Part shown: piece after piece, positions 33,627-43,361 of the stretch
Layout: each line of letters opens with the position of its first letter
Numbering within the stretch: position 1 is the first letter of the stretch
From: Sphingobacteriaceae bacterium
Lineage (GTDB): Bacteria > Bacteroidota > Bacteroidia > UBA7662
Reading direction: 5' to 3'
Length of the DNA: 64,000 bases
NCBI GenBank assembly: GCA_013824115.1
Contig: PNNG01000034.1
Span: 1-64,000 of the forward strand
Program-made: the position numbers and the translations under genes
The notes under the pieces: model-generated
Database searches by the model: none
The model's input: only the letters and a program-made list of their open reading frames with translations
Told to the model about the DNA's origin: nothing

Positions 33627-35003
33627 TTGGATAACCCCGACGAGGTACCGCAGGCAATGGCCACTTGGCTGCAAATAGAAATGCATGCCAGTAGTTTAGA
33701 ATTGGTTTTTGCCTGCTTATTGATTGCTTTTTTATTGTTTTTGTCGGCACTCATTTCCGGCAGTGAAGTCGCATTTTTTTCGTTAAACCGGTCTAATTTG
33801 GATGAATTAGAGGAGAGCGAATCAAAAAGCGATAAAGATTTACTTCAATTGCTTTCGAAACCCAAAGATTTGTTGGCAGGTTTACTTATAGCTAACAATC
33901 TGGTGAACGTAAGTACAGTGATCATTTCGTATTACGTAACTGTGAGGTTTTTCAGTTTTGGTGATTCGGCATGGTTAGGACTCCTTTTGCAGACCATCAT
34001 CATTACTTTTCTAATTGTGATGTTTGGAGAAGTTGTTCCGAAAGTCTACGCAACCGAGAATAATTTGACTGTGTCACGAAAGCTTCATGCTCCCATTCGT
34101 TTTTTGATTTTCACTTTAAAGCCATTTATAGCGATTCTTGTAAGGGGAACCCACTTGATTGATGGCCGATTCAAAAAGTACAACCAATCTGTTTCGAAAG
34201 ACGAACTGAACCAGGCCATTGAGCTCACTTATGAAGAGGAGCCCGCGTATCCTGATGAGAAAGACATCCTGAAAGGCATCGTGAATTTTGGGGAAATCAC
34301 CACCCGTCAAATCATGGTACCTCGCCAACAAATCAAGGCGGTTGACTTGGAGGAGGATTTTGACGCTATCAAGTCGAAGCTCATTGAGTGGGGTTATTCA
34401 AGAGTGCCGGTATACAAGGAATCGCTTGATCGGATTGAAGGCATTCTTTATCTCAAAGACTTACTTACCAAAACCAATGAAGGTGCCGAATACGATTGGC
34501 GCGTGATGCTTCGTAAGCCCTTTTTTGTTCCTGAAAAGAAGAAAATCGATAATTTGTTCAGGGATTTTCAGAAAAAACACACCCACATGGCTGTAGTGGT
34601 AGATGAATATGGTGGCTGTGCAGGTTTGATTACCCTCGAAGATGTGCTGGAAGAAATCGTAGGTGAAATCAACGACGAGTACGATGAAGTAGAAGAAAGC
34701 CAAATTCAGCAAATCGACGAGCGCCTTTTTGTATGTGAAGCCAGCGTATTGTTGCACGATTTAAGCAGACAAACAGGCTTTGAATTGGAATTGTTTGAGG
34801 ATTATTTGGCCGATGCTGATACACTGGCTGGATTGGTACTGGAGTTGGCAGGGAAATTCCCAGAGATTGGAGAAGAAATAGCCTTCGAAAAATATCGTTT
34901 TTGGGTGGAAGAAGCCGATGACAGGCGAATTATTAAAATAAAGTTAGAGCTACCAGCAGTAGATGCTGAAAAGGAGGATGAGAGAAACAATGCGGATGTT
35001 TAA
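33627..35003 (+). CDS. gldE: Gliding motility-associated protein GldE (CNNM/CorC-type membrane protein)
   Basis: 458 residues. An N-terminal CNNM transmembrane domain (ISGSEVAFFSLNRSNLDELE, LLIANNLVNVSTVIISY, EVVPKVYATEN), then two CBS domains (ITTRQIMVPRQQIKAVD; HMAVVVDEYGGCAGLITLED) and a CorC/HlyC domain at the end. Placement between ssb and gldD identifies it as GldE. The start is a TTG at 33627; an ATG ten codons later is possible. GldE is linked to GldD in T9SS-dependent gliding. Confidence 0.9.
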   Translation: MDNPDEVPQAMATWLQIEMHASSLELVFACLLIAFLLFLSALISGSEVAFFSLNRSNLDELEESESKSDKDLLQLLSKPKDLLAGLLIANNLVNVSTVIISYYVTVRFFSFGDSAWLGLLLQTIIITFLIVMFGEVVPKVYATENNLTVSRKLHAPIRFLIFTLKPFIAILVRGTHLIDGRFKKYNQSVSKDELNQAIELTYEEEPAYPDEKDILKGIVNFGEITTRQIMVPRQQIKAVDLEEDFDAIKSKLIEWGYSRVPVYKESLDRIEGILYLKDLLTKTNEGAEYDWRVMLRKPFFVPEKKKIDNLFRDFQKKHTHMAVVVDEYGGCAGLITLEDVLEEIVGEINDEYDEVEESQIQQIDERLFVCEASVLLHDLSRQTGFELELFEDYLADADTLAGLVLELAGKFPEIGEEIAFEKYRFWVEEADDRRIIKIKLELPAVDAEKEDERNNADV

Positions 35004-35565
35004 AAGCTGGTTTGGGTTTTTGTTTTTGCTAATTGCTTGTAGTTCGGAAGAAGGACAGCTCGCACGACCTTATGCTTATCACCGCCTCGACCTGCCCCCT
35101 AAAACCTATCGGCTTTATGAGGATGCCTGTCCTTTTAGCTTTGAAATGCTTGAATCTGCCCGCATTTCTCGCCCCATGGGTGCTCCCAATGAATGCTGGT
35201 TAAACATCGAATACCCGCAATTGAATGCCAAGATTCACTTGACTTATGCCACTTTTGACTCACGTGATGGTTTAGGCAAGTACATCAACGATGCTCATCG
35301 GATGACTTATAAGCATACGGTGAAGGCTACTTCCATAGAAGAGGTTCCCTTGAGTAATTCTAACAAGCAGCTATATGGCTTCTATTTCAGGGTGGGTGGC
35401 AATGCGGCCAGTAGCTCTCAGTTTTATGTAACCGACAGTGTGCGGCATTTTTTGAGAGGAGCAGTGTATTTCGAAAGCCAATCGCGCGCCGATAGTTTGG
35501 AACCGCTGATTCTGTATCTACGCGACGACTTAGAACATTTACTTGAAACTTTCCGCTGGAAGTAA
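34990..35565 (+). CDS. gldD: Gliding motility lipoprotein GldD
   Basis: 191 residues with a lipoprotein signal MRMFKSWFGFLFLLIAC. The mature part has ARPYAYHRLDLP, ECWLNIEYPQLNAKIHLTY and YGFYFRVGGNAASSSQFYV, as expected for GldD. It overlaps the end of gldE by 14 bases. Three in-frame ATGs compete; 34990 is chosen because it gives a short basic n-region and lies twelve bases behind an AAAAGGAGG stretch. Confidence 0.9.
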   Translation: MRMFKSWFGFLFLLIACSSEEGQLARPYAYHRLDLPPKTYRLYEDACPFSFEMLESARISRPMGAPNECWLNIEYPQLNAKIHLTYATFDSRDGLGKYINDAHRMTYKHTVKATSIEEVPLSNSNKQLYGFYFRVGGNAASSSQFYVTDSVRHFLRGAVYFESQSRADSLEPLILYLRDDLEHLLETFRWK

Positions 35566-35586
35566 GCAATATCCGGTGATGTATTC

Positions 35587-37719
35587 TTGTATTTTCGCTT
35601 TGTGAGCTTTCGTACACCTGATTTGTGGCAAACCCCCATCGAGTTCCTGAAGGGAGTGGGGCCCATGCGCGCCGAGTGGCTTAAGGGGGAACTGGGCATC
35701 AGTACCTTCGACGATTTGCTGCAGTATTATCCATTCCGTCACATCGATAGAACTACTTTCTATAAAATCAACCAACTCAACGAATTACAAGCCTATGTGC
35801 AAGTTGTGGGCAAATTACTTTCTCTGAAACTAGTAGGAGAAGGCGGAAAACGTCGTTTGGTTGCTGATTTTATTGATGAAACTGGAAAGATGGAGTTGGT
35901 TTGGTTTCAAGGAATTAAATGGGTGCAATCGGGCTTGCGGTTGAACGAACCATATGTGGTTTTTGGCAAACCCAACTTTTTTAAGGGGCAATACAACATG
36001 GCTCATCCCGAAATGGAGTTGTTATCGGAAGCGCGCTCCAAACCGCAAGGCATGCGTCTTCACCCGGTTTACAATACCACAGAAAAGCTCAAACAGAAAT
36101 CAATCGATTCAAAAGCCATTGCAAAAATGATTTGGCAGTTGCTTGAATTGCATGGACATCAAATCACAGAAAATTTACCACTTACAGTAAGGCAGCAGTA
36201 TCAACTGATGGAACGGACTTTGGCCTTTCGGCAGGTGCATTTTCCATCAGATCCTGAGAAACTCGAGGCCTCACGGCAAAGGCTTAAATTCGAGGAGTTA
36301 TTTTTTTTGCAATTCGGATTACTTTCCAACAAAAAAAGACGACTTGCTGGCAGTAGAGGTCACCTTTTTTTGAAGGTCGGTGATTTTTTCAATGGGTTTT
36401 ACAAATACCATTTGCCTTTTGAGCTAACCGAAGCCCAAAAACGTGTTTTACGTGAAATACGTGCCGATTTAGGAAGTGGCAAGCAGATGAACAGGTTATT
36501 GCAGGGTGATGTTGGCAGTGGAAAAACGGTAGTGGCTTTACTTGCCATGCTGTTGGCTGCCGACAATGGCTTTCAGGCATGCATCATGGCCCCTACAGAA
36601 ATTTTGGCTACGCAGCACCATCAGTCCATTTCAGAAATGCTCTCAGGCACCGGTTTAGAAGTTGGCCTTTTGACTGGCAGTACCAAAATAAAAGAACGTC
36701 GCAGGCTCCACGAGGCACTTCGCTCAGGGGAGTTGCATTTTTTAGTAGGTACCCATGCACTCATTGAGCCTGAGGTTGCATTTCAGAATTTAGGACTTAC
36801 CATCATCGATGAACAGCATCGATTTGGCGTTGCTCAGCGGGCAGCACTTTGGGCAAAAAACGCTTTGTCGCCGCATATTTTGGTAATGACTGCCACACCT
36901 ATTCCCCGTACATTGGCCATGACCTTGTATGGCGATTTAGATGTTTCTGTCATCGACGAATTGCCGAAGGGAAGGAAGCCTATCAAAACGCTTCATGCCA
37001 ACGATTCGCAGCGCTTGCGGGTGTTTGCTTTCATGCGTGAGCAAATTGCCTTGGGGCGCCAAATCTATTTGGTTTATCCCATGATTGAGGAATCGGAAAA
37101 ATCGGATTTGAAGTTTTTGATGGACGGTTACGAATCGGTGGCCCGTGCGTTTCCTCGACCCAATTACCAGTTAAGTATTGTGCATGGAAGGATGAAAGCC
37201 GATGACAAGCAGCAAGAGATGTCACGTTTTGCGTCTGGAAACACCAATATCATGGTGGCTACCACGGTCATTGAAGTAGGGGTAAATGTGCCGAATGCCT
37301 CCGTAATGGTGGTTGAAAATGCCGAGCGCTTTGGCTTGTCGCAGCTCCATCAGCTACGAGGAAGGGTAGGTAGAGGTGCCGAACAGTCGTATTGTATATT
37401 AATGACCGGTGAAAAGTTAAGTGCCGACGCTGCTACGCGTATCAAAACCATGTGCGAAACCAATGATGGCTTCAGGATTGCGGAAGTTGATTTGCAGCTA
37501 AGAGGACCGGGCGATATGGCTGGCACTCAACAAAGTGGTACCCTCGATTTTGCCATCGCCAATATCACCGAAGATGGCGAGTTATTGAGGCAGGCCCGTA
37601 TGGCTCTGGAACAAATCTTTGAGAACGACCCTCAGGGCCAAGGCCTAGTGGTAAGAACATTAGAACTTGCCTATGCAAGCATGCGACACAAGCATAAGAA
37701 TTGGAGTGCCATCAGTTAA
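35587..37719 (+). CDS. recG: ATP-dependent DNA helicase RecG
   Basis: About 705-710 residues. Wedge/OB domain near residues 60-150 (LQAYVQVVGKLLSLKLVGEG), Walker A LLQGDVGSGKTVVALLAML, the DEQH box TIIDEQHRFGVAQR, motif VMTATPIPRTLAMT, and the C-terminal TTVIEVGVNVPNASVMV and LRGRVGRGAEQSYC. It remodels stalled forks and recombination branches. The frame opens with TTG at 35587; a GTG at 35602 (VSFRTPDLW) looks closer to usual RecG starts and may be the true one. Confidence 0.95.
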   Translation: MYFRFVSFRTPDLWQTPIEFLKGVGPMRAEWLKGELGISTFDDLLQYYPFRHIDRTTFYKINQLNELQAYVQVVGKLLSLKLVGEGGKRRLVADFIDETGKMELVWFQGIKWVQSGLRLNEPYVVFGKPNFFKGQYNMAHPEMELLSEARSKPQGMRLHPVYNTTEKLKQKSIDSKAIAKMIWQLLELHGHQITENLPLTVRQQYQLMERTLAFRQVHFPSDPEKLEASRQRLKFEELFFLQFGLLSNKKRRLAGSRGHLFLKVGDFFNGFYKYHLPFELTEAQKRVLREIRADLGSGKQMNRLLQGDVGSGKTVVALLAMLLAADNGFQACIMAPTEILATQHHQSISEMLSGTGLEVGLLTGSTKIKERRRLHEALRSGELHFLVGTHALIEPEVAFQNLGLTIIDEQHRFGVAQRAALWAKNALSPHILVMTATPIPRTLAMTLYGDLDVSVIDELPKGRKPIKTLHANDSQRLRVFAFMREQIALGRQIYLVYPMIEESEKSDLKFLMDGYESVARAFPRPNYQLSIVHGRMKADDKQQEMSRFASGNTNIMVATTVIEVGVNVPNASVMVVENAERFGLSQLHQLRGRVGRGAEQSYCILMTGEKLSADAATRIKTMCETNDGFRIAEVDLQLRGPGDMAGTQQSGTLDFAIANITEDGELLRQARMALEQIFENDPQGQGLVVRTLELAYASMRHKHKNWSAIS

Positions 37720-37723
37720 AGCC

Positions 37724-37882
37724 TCAGCGCAGCGCCCTGTAAAGCATTACCAGCAAGCAAAACAAGAACATCACAATGCTGATCTTGTTGATGCCATGCA
37801 TCACTTTCAGATTAAAATTGGTGGCCTTGTGTGGTCCATTCGGGCGGAACACTTGGATAAAGTAGGAGAATACCTGTTTCAT
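37724..37882 (-). CDS. 52-residue single-span membrane protein of a small Bacteroidota family (DUF6728-like)
   Basis: Missed by the ORF track. An ATG at 37882 gives MKQVFSYFIQVFRPNGPHKA, then TNFNLKVMHGINKISIVMFL and a membrane span ending in YRALR. From memory the TNFNLKVMHGINKISI block is typical of a small conserved family in this phylum; I believe it is DUF6728, but the number is unverified. It ends four bases from the recG stop (convergent) and lies 15 bases upstream of the rodA stop on the same strand side, so it belongs downstream of the cell-shape operon. Confidence 0.7.
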   Translation of the reverse strand: MKQVFSYFIQVFRPNGPHKATNFNLKVMHGINKISIVMFLFCLLVMLYRALR

Positions 37883-37897
37883 AATTAACCTAACAGC

Positions 37898-39172
37898 TTA
37901 GCGTAAAGTTAGTTTTCGTCCGCTATCGAGCCTGATGAGTATGCCTAACAGAATGGTGAACGACCACAACGAAGAACCTCCATAACTGATGAAGGGCAGC
38001 GGAATGCCAATTACCGGCAATAGGCCAATGGTCATACCTATATTGATGAACACGTGAAAAAACAGGATTGAGGCCACACTGTAGCCATACACCCGCGCAA
38101 ATCGGGTAGTTTGCCTTTCCGATACTTCTAAAATGCGTAACAACAAGGCGCCATAGAGTATCAACAGTATCAGGCTGCCAACAAATCCGTACTCTTCACC
38201 TATGGTACAAAAAATAAAGTCGGTACTCTGCTCTGGTACAAAATCGAACTTGGTTTGGGTACCTTGTAAAAATCCCTTTCCCCAAAAACCCCCAGAACCG
38301 ATGGCAATAAGCGATTGATGCACGTTGTAACCAGCGCCCCTAAAGTCTTCCACCTTTCCTAGCAAAACGTTAATGCGCTGACGTTGATGCTCCTCAAGGA
38401 TGTTTTCGAAGGCATAGTTTACCGAAAAGATAATGAATAAGGCGGGCAAAAGAATGACCACAGCTTTGAGTATGGCTGGTTTCAGTTTTCGAGCAAACAG
38501 AACATACAAGGTAGCAATAACCACCAGAATAGAACTGATGATCCACTCATTAAACAGCAGGGTCATTACCACTATAAAAATAGCCAAGGCACCTGCTACC
38601 AAATAGAAGCTCGACAGCCCTTCGCGGTAGGCAACAAAAATGAATGAAAAATACACCAACGCACTTCCCGTGTCGTGTTGTAAGAAGATGATAGCAATGG
38701 GTACTAAAATGATGGCCCCCAATACAAACTTGGCCTTGTTTTTTTGCAAGGTGATGTCGGTATTGCTGAAGTAATAGGCCACCATCATGGCGGTGGCCAA
38801 TTTCATAAATTCGGCGGGCTGAAGGCGGAAACTGCCTATTTCGAACCAGGCTTTAGCTCCGTTTACTTCCCTGGCAAAAAATATTACCGCGATGCCCAAC
38901 ACCATCGCTGCGATATATACAAAAGGAGAGAGGCCTTCGTATAATCGGAAGTCGAGCGCTAAAATGATAGTCAAAATCAAATATCCGCTTCCAATGAACA
39001 CCAGTTGTTTGCCGTAGTTTTGCGTTAAATCGAAAATGCTCTTGTGTTCTTCATTGTATACGGCTGCATAAATGGCAATCCACCCAATGAGCGTAAGTGC
39101 CACATACAGCAACAACAAAGGTTTGTCGATATACTGAAAAATGGTTTTTTCTGTGCGTGATGTTGTTCTCAT
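37898..39172 (-). CDS. rodA: Rod shape-determining peptidoglycan polymerase RodA
   Basis: 424 residues of SEDS type with about ten membrane spans. The catalytic Asp region reads EVNGAKAWFEIGSFRLQPAE, and QSTDFIFCTIGEEYGFVGS and GIPLPFISYGGSSLW are the family signatures. It polymerises glycan strands with PBP2. Its start overlaps the mrdA stop as ATGA. Last gene of the purH-mreBCD-mrdA-rodA unit apart from the 52-residue gene. Confidence 0.96.
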   Translation of the reverse strand: MRTTSRTEKTIFQYIDKPLLLLYVALTLIGWIAIYAAVYNEEHKSIFDLTQNYGKQLVFIGSGYLILTIILALDFRLYEGLSPFVYIAAMVLGIAVIFFAREVNGAKAWFEIGSFRLQPAEFMKLATAMMVAYYFSNTDITLQKNKAKFVLGAIILVPIAIIFLQHDTGSALVYFSFIFVAYREGLSSFYLVAGALAIFIVVMTLLFNEWIISSILVVIATLYVLFARKLKPAILKAVVILLPALFIIFSVNYAFENILEEHQRQRINVLLGKVEDFRGAGYNVHQSLIAIGSGGFWGKGFLQGTQTKFDFVPEQSTDFIFCTIGEEYGFVGSLILLILYGALLLRILEVSERQTTRFARVYGYSVASILFFHVFINIGMTIGLLPVIGIPLPFISYGGSSLWSFTILLGILIRLDSGRKLTLR

Positions 39173-40980
39173 TGAATCGTAGCCTCCAAAATGCGCTTTT
39201 CCAATTCAGGACGTTTGGTGCCTCCAAGCAGGTATTTTTCAATCATTAAACTGGCCACTGGTGCTGCCCAAACACCACCAAAACCGGCATTTTCAATAAT
39301 CACAGCTATAGCAATTTTGGGGTTTTCCCGTGGGGCGAAACAAACAAAGACAGCATGGTCTTTGCCATGTGGATTTTGTGCCGTTCCTGTTTTACCGCAA
39401 ATGGTAATGCTATCTAACTTCCCATAGGCACGGGCTGTTCCGGCATCCACCACTTTTTGCATGGCTTCAATTACCACATCAAAGTAGCCTTCTTGTATAC
39501 CTACATTTTTTTTCTGTTTGAAATTTTCAGGCAGTGCCAAACTATCTCCAATGCCTTTCACAAAGTGAGGGGGATAGTGCCATCCTTTATTGGCAATGAT
39601 TGCCATGATATTGGCCATTTGCAAAGGGGTCATACCCACTTCACCTTGCCCTATCGATAATGAAATGATGCTATTGGCTCGCCAACGTCCTTTTCCATGA
39701 ATTTTATCATAATAATTCACGCTAGGTAAAATGCCTTTTGCTTCGTTGGGAATATCGATGCCCGTTTTTTCCCCCACAGTAAAGCGGTTCATGAAGCCCC
39801 TCCAAATGTCGTATCCGGCAGCTGAACTGTGGCCAGGATTGTGATCTACCATATTCTTAAATGCCCAGCAGTAATATGGATTGCAAGAGAACTGAACAGA
39901 TTCTTCGAGATTGAGTGCCGTATGTACGTGCGTACACTTTACGGTATGGGAACCCATACGGTATCCACCTCCGCAGGGATAGCGGGTTTCGGGCTTTAAA
40001 ATGCCCAATTCCTGTCCAATTAACGCTTGAACGGGTTTGAAAATCGATCCAGGTGGATACTGCGCTTGCAACGGACGGTTGAAAAGTGGCTTAGTTGGGT
40101 CAATTACCAGCGTTCGGTAATTTTTGCCTCTTACGCTTCCCACCAAGAGGTTTGGATCATAATAAGGGGAACTTACAAATGCTAAAATTTCACCTGTTGC
40201 TGGTTCAATGGCAACTACCGACCCTCTTTTATTGGCCAATAACTGTTCGGCATAGTTCTGTAATTGAATGTCCAATGAAAGTTGCAAGGCTTCACCTGCA
40301 ACCGCCATACTGTCGAATTCACCCTCCTTGTAGCTGCCTACTATGCGGTTATGTACATCTACATATTGGTACTTTACGCCACGTTTACCGCGTAGAGCTT
40401 CCTCATACGAAAGTTCAATGCCTGCAATACCAATGTAATCGCCCATTTGGTAATAGCCTTCCGACTTTTCTATTTGACGATCGTTTACCTCCCCAATATA
40501 GCCTAAAACGTGAGCGGCGCTGGCGAAAGGGTAGGTGCGAACCGTACGTGATTCAGGATAGAAGCCCGGGAATTCATGCAATCTTTCTTGAATGGCAGCA
40601 AATTCCTCTACGCTGATTTGGGCTTGAAACAAAGAGGCTTTGAAGCGAGAGAATTTCTTGGCTTTTGAGATGCGTTCGATGAAAATATCCTTTTCGATGC
40701 CCAATAGTCTGCAAAACGAAAGGGTGTCCATTTGAGGGTCAAGCTGCCGAGGCACTACCATTAAGTCGTATATCGGGCGATTTACAACCACTCTTTCGCC
40801 ATTTCTATCGAACATCACGCCACGGGCAGGATAAACAGTTACTTTTCGAATAGCGTTTTGGGTTGCCCAAATACTGTAAGAATCGGTGATTACCTGCACG
40901 TAAAACAACCGAGCTACAAATACCAAAAAAATGGCCAGCATGATGGCTGCAATCACACCTTGTTGACCGTTGTTTTTCAT
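39169..40980 (-). CDS. mrdA: Penicillin-binding protein 2
   Basis: 603 residues: one N-terminal span (GVIAAIMLAIFLVFVARLFY), a dimerisation/allosteric domain, and a transpeptidase domain with the active serine in YPPGSIFKPVQAL (SxxK), SCN in VQFSCNPYYC, and CGKTGTAQNPHG (KTG). The start is the ATG at 40980, overlapping the mreD stop as ATGA; the track ORF adds 36 residues from inside mreD. Partner of RodA in side-wall synthesis. Confidence 0.96.
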   Translation of the reverse strand: MKNNGQQGVIAAIMLAIFLVFVARLFYVQVITDSYSIWATQNAIRKVTVYPARGVMFDRNGERVVVNRPIYDLMVVPRQLDPQMDTLSFCRLLGIEKDIFIERISKAKKFSRFKASLFQAQISVEEFAAIQERLHEFPGFYPESRTVRTYPFASAAHVLGYIGEVNDRQIEKSEGYYQMGDYIGIAGIELSYEEALRGKRGVKYQYVDVHNRIVGSYKEGEFDSMAVAGEALQLSLDIQLQNYAEQLLANKRGSVVAIEPATGEILAFVSSPYYDPNLLVGSVRGKNYRTLVIDPTKPLFNRPLQAQYPPGSIFKPVQALIGQELGILKPETRYPCGGGYRMGSHTVKCTHVHTALNLEESVQFSCNPYYCWAFKNMVDHNPGHSSAAGYDIWRGFMNRFTVGEKTGIDIPNEAKGILPSVNYYDKIHGKGRWRANSIISLSIGQGEVGMTPLQMANIMAIIANKGWHYPPHFVKGIGDSLALPENFKQKKNVGIQEGYFDVVIEAMQKVVDAGTARAYGKLDSITICGKTGTAQNPHGKDHAVFVCFAPRENPKIAIAVIIENAGFGGVWAAPVASLMIEKYLLGGTKRPELEKRILEATIQ

Positions 40981-41492
40981 GCCGTCTTGCTCGATGAAAA
41001 GTCGAAATAACGAAAAGCAACTACCAAAACTACGGTTAGCAAGGTGTTGATGATGGTTTTTCCTGTAATCAGCCAAAAGTCTGACCAACTCATCGATTCT
41101 CCCCAGAATAGGGTGAGGTGATGAACGCCCACCAAAAGCACGGTATAGGTGATGAACTGCCCAAATTCAATGTCTTTGATGCGAATGTTTTGCAGTTCGT
41201 CGTAGTTGGTGCGCGGAATGGTGATGCCTACCCACCAAGGCCTTATAAAGGCCAATAAGGTGCTTGCGGCGGCGTGAAGGCCACCTGTATTGCTGAAAAT
41301 ATCAATCGTAAGTCCAGTAATGAAGGCCAGTATGAGTAATAAAGAGCGAGGCATGCCCAATGGAAAAACCAAAATGGCAAATACGTACACAAATGGATTG
41401 AAAAGTCCGGCCAGTTCAATATTGTTGAATATGCCAATTTGCAGGAGCACCAAAAACAGCCAGCGAACTATATGTTTGATCAAATCATTCAT
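40977..41492 (-). CDS. mreD: Rod shape-determining protein MreD
   Basis: 171 residues, five or six hydrophobic helices, with YVFAILVFPLGMPRSLLLIL and IDIFSNTGGLHAAASTLLAF as the recognisable core. Recognised by size, topology and position between mreC and mrdA. The start overlaps mreC by eight bases. Confidence 0.88.
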   Translation of the reverse strand: MNDLIKHIVRWLFLVLLQIGIFNNIELAGLFNPFVYVFAILVFPLGMPRSLLLILAFITGLTIDIFSNTGGLHAAASTLLAFIRPWWVGITIPRTNYDELQNIRIKDIEFGQFITYTVLLVGVHHLTLFWGESMSWSDFWLITGKTIINTLLTVVLVVAFRYFDFSSSKTA

Positions 41493-42309
41493 TGAAATTT
41501 AGTTTAGTTTCCAATGAGTCTCGCTCGAGCTGACCATGGTGGTCTATCAGGTTTACAAAGGTGAGTTGTTTGTAATCAACGCCCAATTTTACCTTTATCT
41601 CATAGGTGCTCGCGCCATCTGTTTTTTCTACTTTCGATACCTTGCCGATAAATATGTCTTCTGGAAAAATGTTGGAGTAAGAACTAGTAGTAATGCTATC
41701 GCCCACCTTCAACTTCACATGAATGGGGATTTCAATCAACTCCGCAAATTGATAGGAACCTCCTTGCCAGATAATAGTGCCTGTGGTTTGGCTTTTTGTA
41801 TGTTTAGCACTGATTCTCGCGTTTTTATTGAGTAAACTGATGACAGTGGCGTAATTGTCCGACACATCTTTCACAATGCCCACAGCACCTTGTGCCGAAA
41901 CCACAGCCATGCGTGGCCTCACCCCTTGAAGCGAACCCCTATTGAGCGTGAGAAAGTTATTGCGGAAGGCCGTTGTATTGTTTATGACCCGCGCGCTTTG
42001 AAAGGAATATGAAAGTACATCAGAGGGAAACTTCATGGAATCAGTAATGGCAAGGGTGTCGCTGTAAAGCATGCTAAGCAATCGGGCATTTTCAGTAGCC
42101 AAGCTGTCATTGGCGCTTCTCAAACTGATGTAATAATGAGCATCTGCTATTTTTTTGTAAATGCCTGAAGCTACAGCATTGCTGCTGTTGAAAAAAGAAG
42201 CCTGATGATAAGCACTTTGCTGAATGGTGAGCACAATGGCTACTGTTTCCAGCAAAACAAACAGGAAAAACAGTCTAAGCCTGTAGAGAAACCGAACAAT
42301 GGTGCCCAT
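41485..42309 (-). CDS. mreC: Rod shape-determining protein MreC
   Basis: 274 residues. One N-terminal span (LRLFFLFVLLETVAIVLTIQ), a coiled-coil, then the beta domain with ARVINNTTAFRNNFLTLNRG, VVSAQGAVGIVKDVSDNYA and LLNKNARISAKHTKS. It joins cytoplasmic MreB to the PBP2-RodA synthase in the periplasm. Confidence 0.93.
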   Translation of the reverse strand: MGTIVRFLYRLRLFFLFVLLETVAIVLTIQQSAYHQASFFNSSNAVASGIYKKIADAHYYISLRSANDSLATENARLLSMLYSDTLAITDSMKFPSDVLSYSFQSARVINNTTAFRNNFLTLNRGSLQGVRPRMAVVSAQGAVGIVKDVSDNYATVISLLNKNARISAKHTKSQTTGTIIWQGGSYQFAELIEIPIHVKLKVGDSITTSSYSNIFPEDIFIGKVSKVEKTDGASTYEIKVKLGVDYKQLTFVNLIDHHGQLERDSLETKLNFNE

Positions 42310-42318
42310 AACGGACTA

Positions 42319-43341
42319 TCAGGTCATCAAAAAGTTGAACCTGTCGATGTTCTTCAATGCAATGCCAGTACCGCGTACCACAGCGCGAAGGGGGTCTTCG
42401 GCAATGTGTACTTTCAATTTGGTTTTTTGACTGATTCGCTTATCCAATCCACGAATCAAGGCACCACCACCGGTGAGGTAGATACCGGTTTCATGGATAT
42501 CGGAAGCCAATTCGGGTGGGGTAATTTCCAGTGCCTTCAAAATAGCTCCTTCTACTTTTGAAATCGATTTGTCGAGGGCATGCGCAATTTCTGTATAGCT
42601 GACAGTGATTTGCTTGGGAATACCAGTCATCAAGTCCCGACCACTCACGGTAATATCAGCAGGTGGCTCATCGAGCTCAGGCAAGGCCGAACCTACCTGG
42701 ATTTTGATGTTCTCGGCAGTTCTTTCACCAATCAGCATATTGTGCTGGCGGCGGATATACTCGAGTACATCCGCAGTGAACTGGTCGCCCGCTACGCGAA
42801 TGGACTGATCGCACACAATGCCCGCCAACGCAATCACCGCAATTTCAGAGGTACCACCTCCGATATCGATGATCATATTGCCCTTGGGCTCTTCCACGTC
42901 GATGCCAATACCGATGGCGGCAGCCATAGGCTCATGGATGAGGTATACCTCTTTGGCTCCAGCATGCTCTGCAGAGTCGCGCACGGCACGCTTTTCAACT
43001 TCAGTAATGCCCGAAGGGATACAAATCACCATGCGCAAGGAAGGAGCTATGAATCGTTTTTTGGGATTGATCATGTCAATCATTCCACGAATCATGTTCT
43101 CTGCAGCATGGAAATCGGCAATCACCCCGTCTTTCAGAGGACGAATGGTTTTGATGTTCTCATGCGTTTTACCATGCATCTGTTGGGCCTGTTTGCCAAT
43201 GGCCAGTACCTTATTGGTAGTGCGGTCAATGGCCACAATGGAAGGCTCATCCACCACAATTTTATCTTTGAATATGATCAGCGTATTCGCTGTGCCCAGG
43301 TCAATCGCAATTTCCTGAGTGAAGAAGTCAAATAATCCCAT
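42319..43341 (-). CDS. mreB: Rod shape-determining actin homologue MreB
   Basis: 340 residues. Actin-fold phosphate loops AIDLGTANTLIIFKDKIV and NMIIDIGGGTSEIAVIALAG, with HEPMAAAIGIGIDVEEPKGN between them and ETGIYLTGGGALIRGLDKR near the end. It forms filaments that position the elongation machinery. It follows purH by 25 bases and probably also has its own promoter at 43362. Confidence 0.97.
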   Translation of the reverse strand: MGLFDFFTQEIAIDLGTANTLIIFKDKIVVDEPSIVAIDRTTNKVLAIGKQAQQMHGKTHENIKTIRPLKDGVIADFHAAENMIRGMIDMINPKKRFIAPSLRMVICIPSGITEVEKRAVRDSAEHAGAKEVYLIHEPMAAAIGIGIDVEEPKGNMIIDIGGGTSEIAVIALAGIVCDQSIRVAGDQFTADVLEYIRRQHNMLIGERTAENIKIQVGSALPELDEPPADITVSGRDLMTGIPKQITVSYTEIAHALDKSISKVEGAILKALEITPPELASDIHETGIYLTGGGALIRGLDKRISQKTKLKVHIAEDPLRAVVRGTGIALKNIDRFNFLMT

Positions 43342-43361
43342 GTATTACTTCGGTATACCGA

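Noticed and set aside
42580-43335. 251-residue plus-strand ORF opposite mreB
   Set aside because: Complete antisense shadow of mreB; composition is rich in His, Asn and Arg and no domain is visible.
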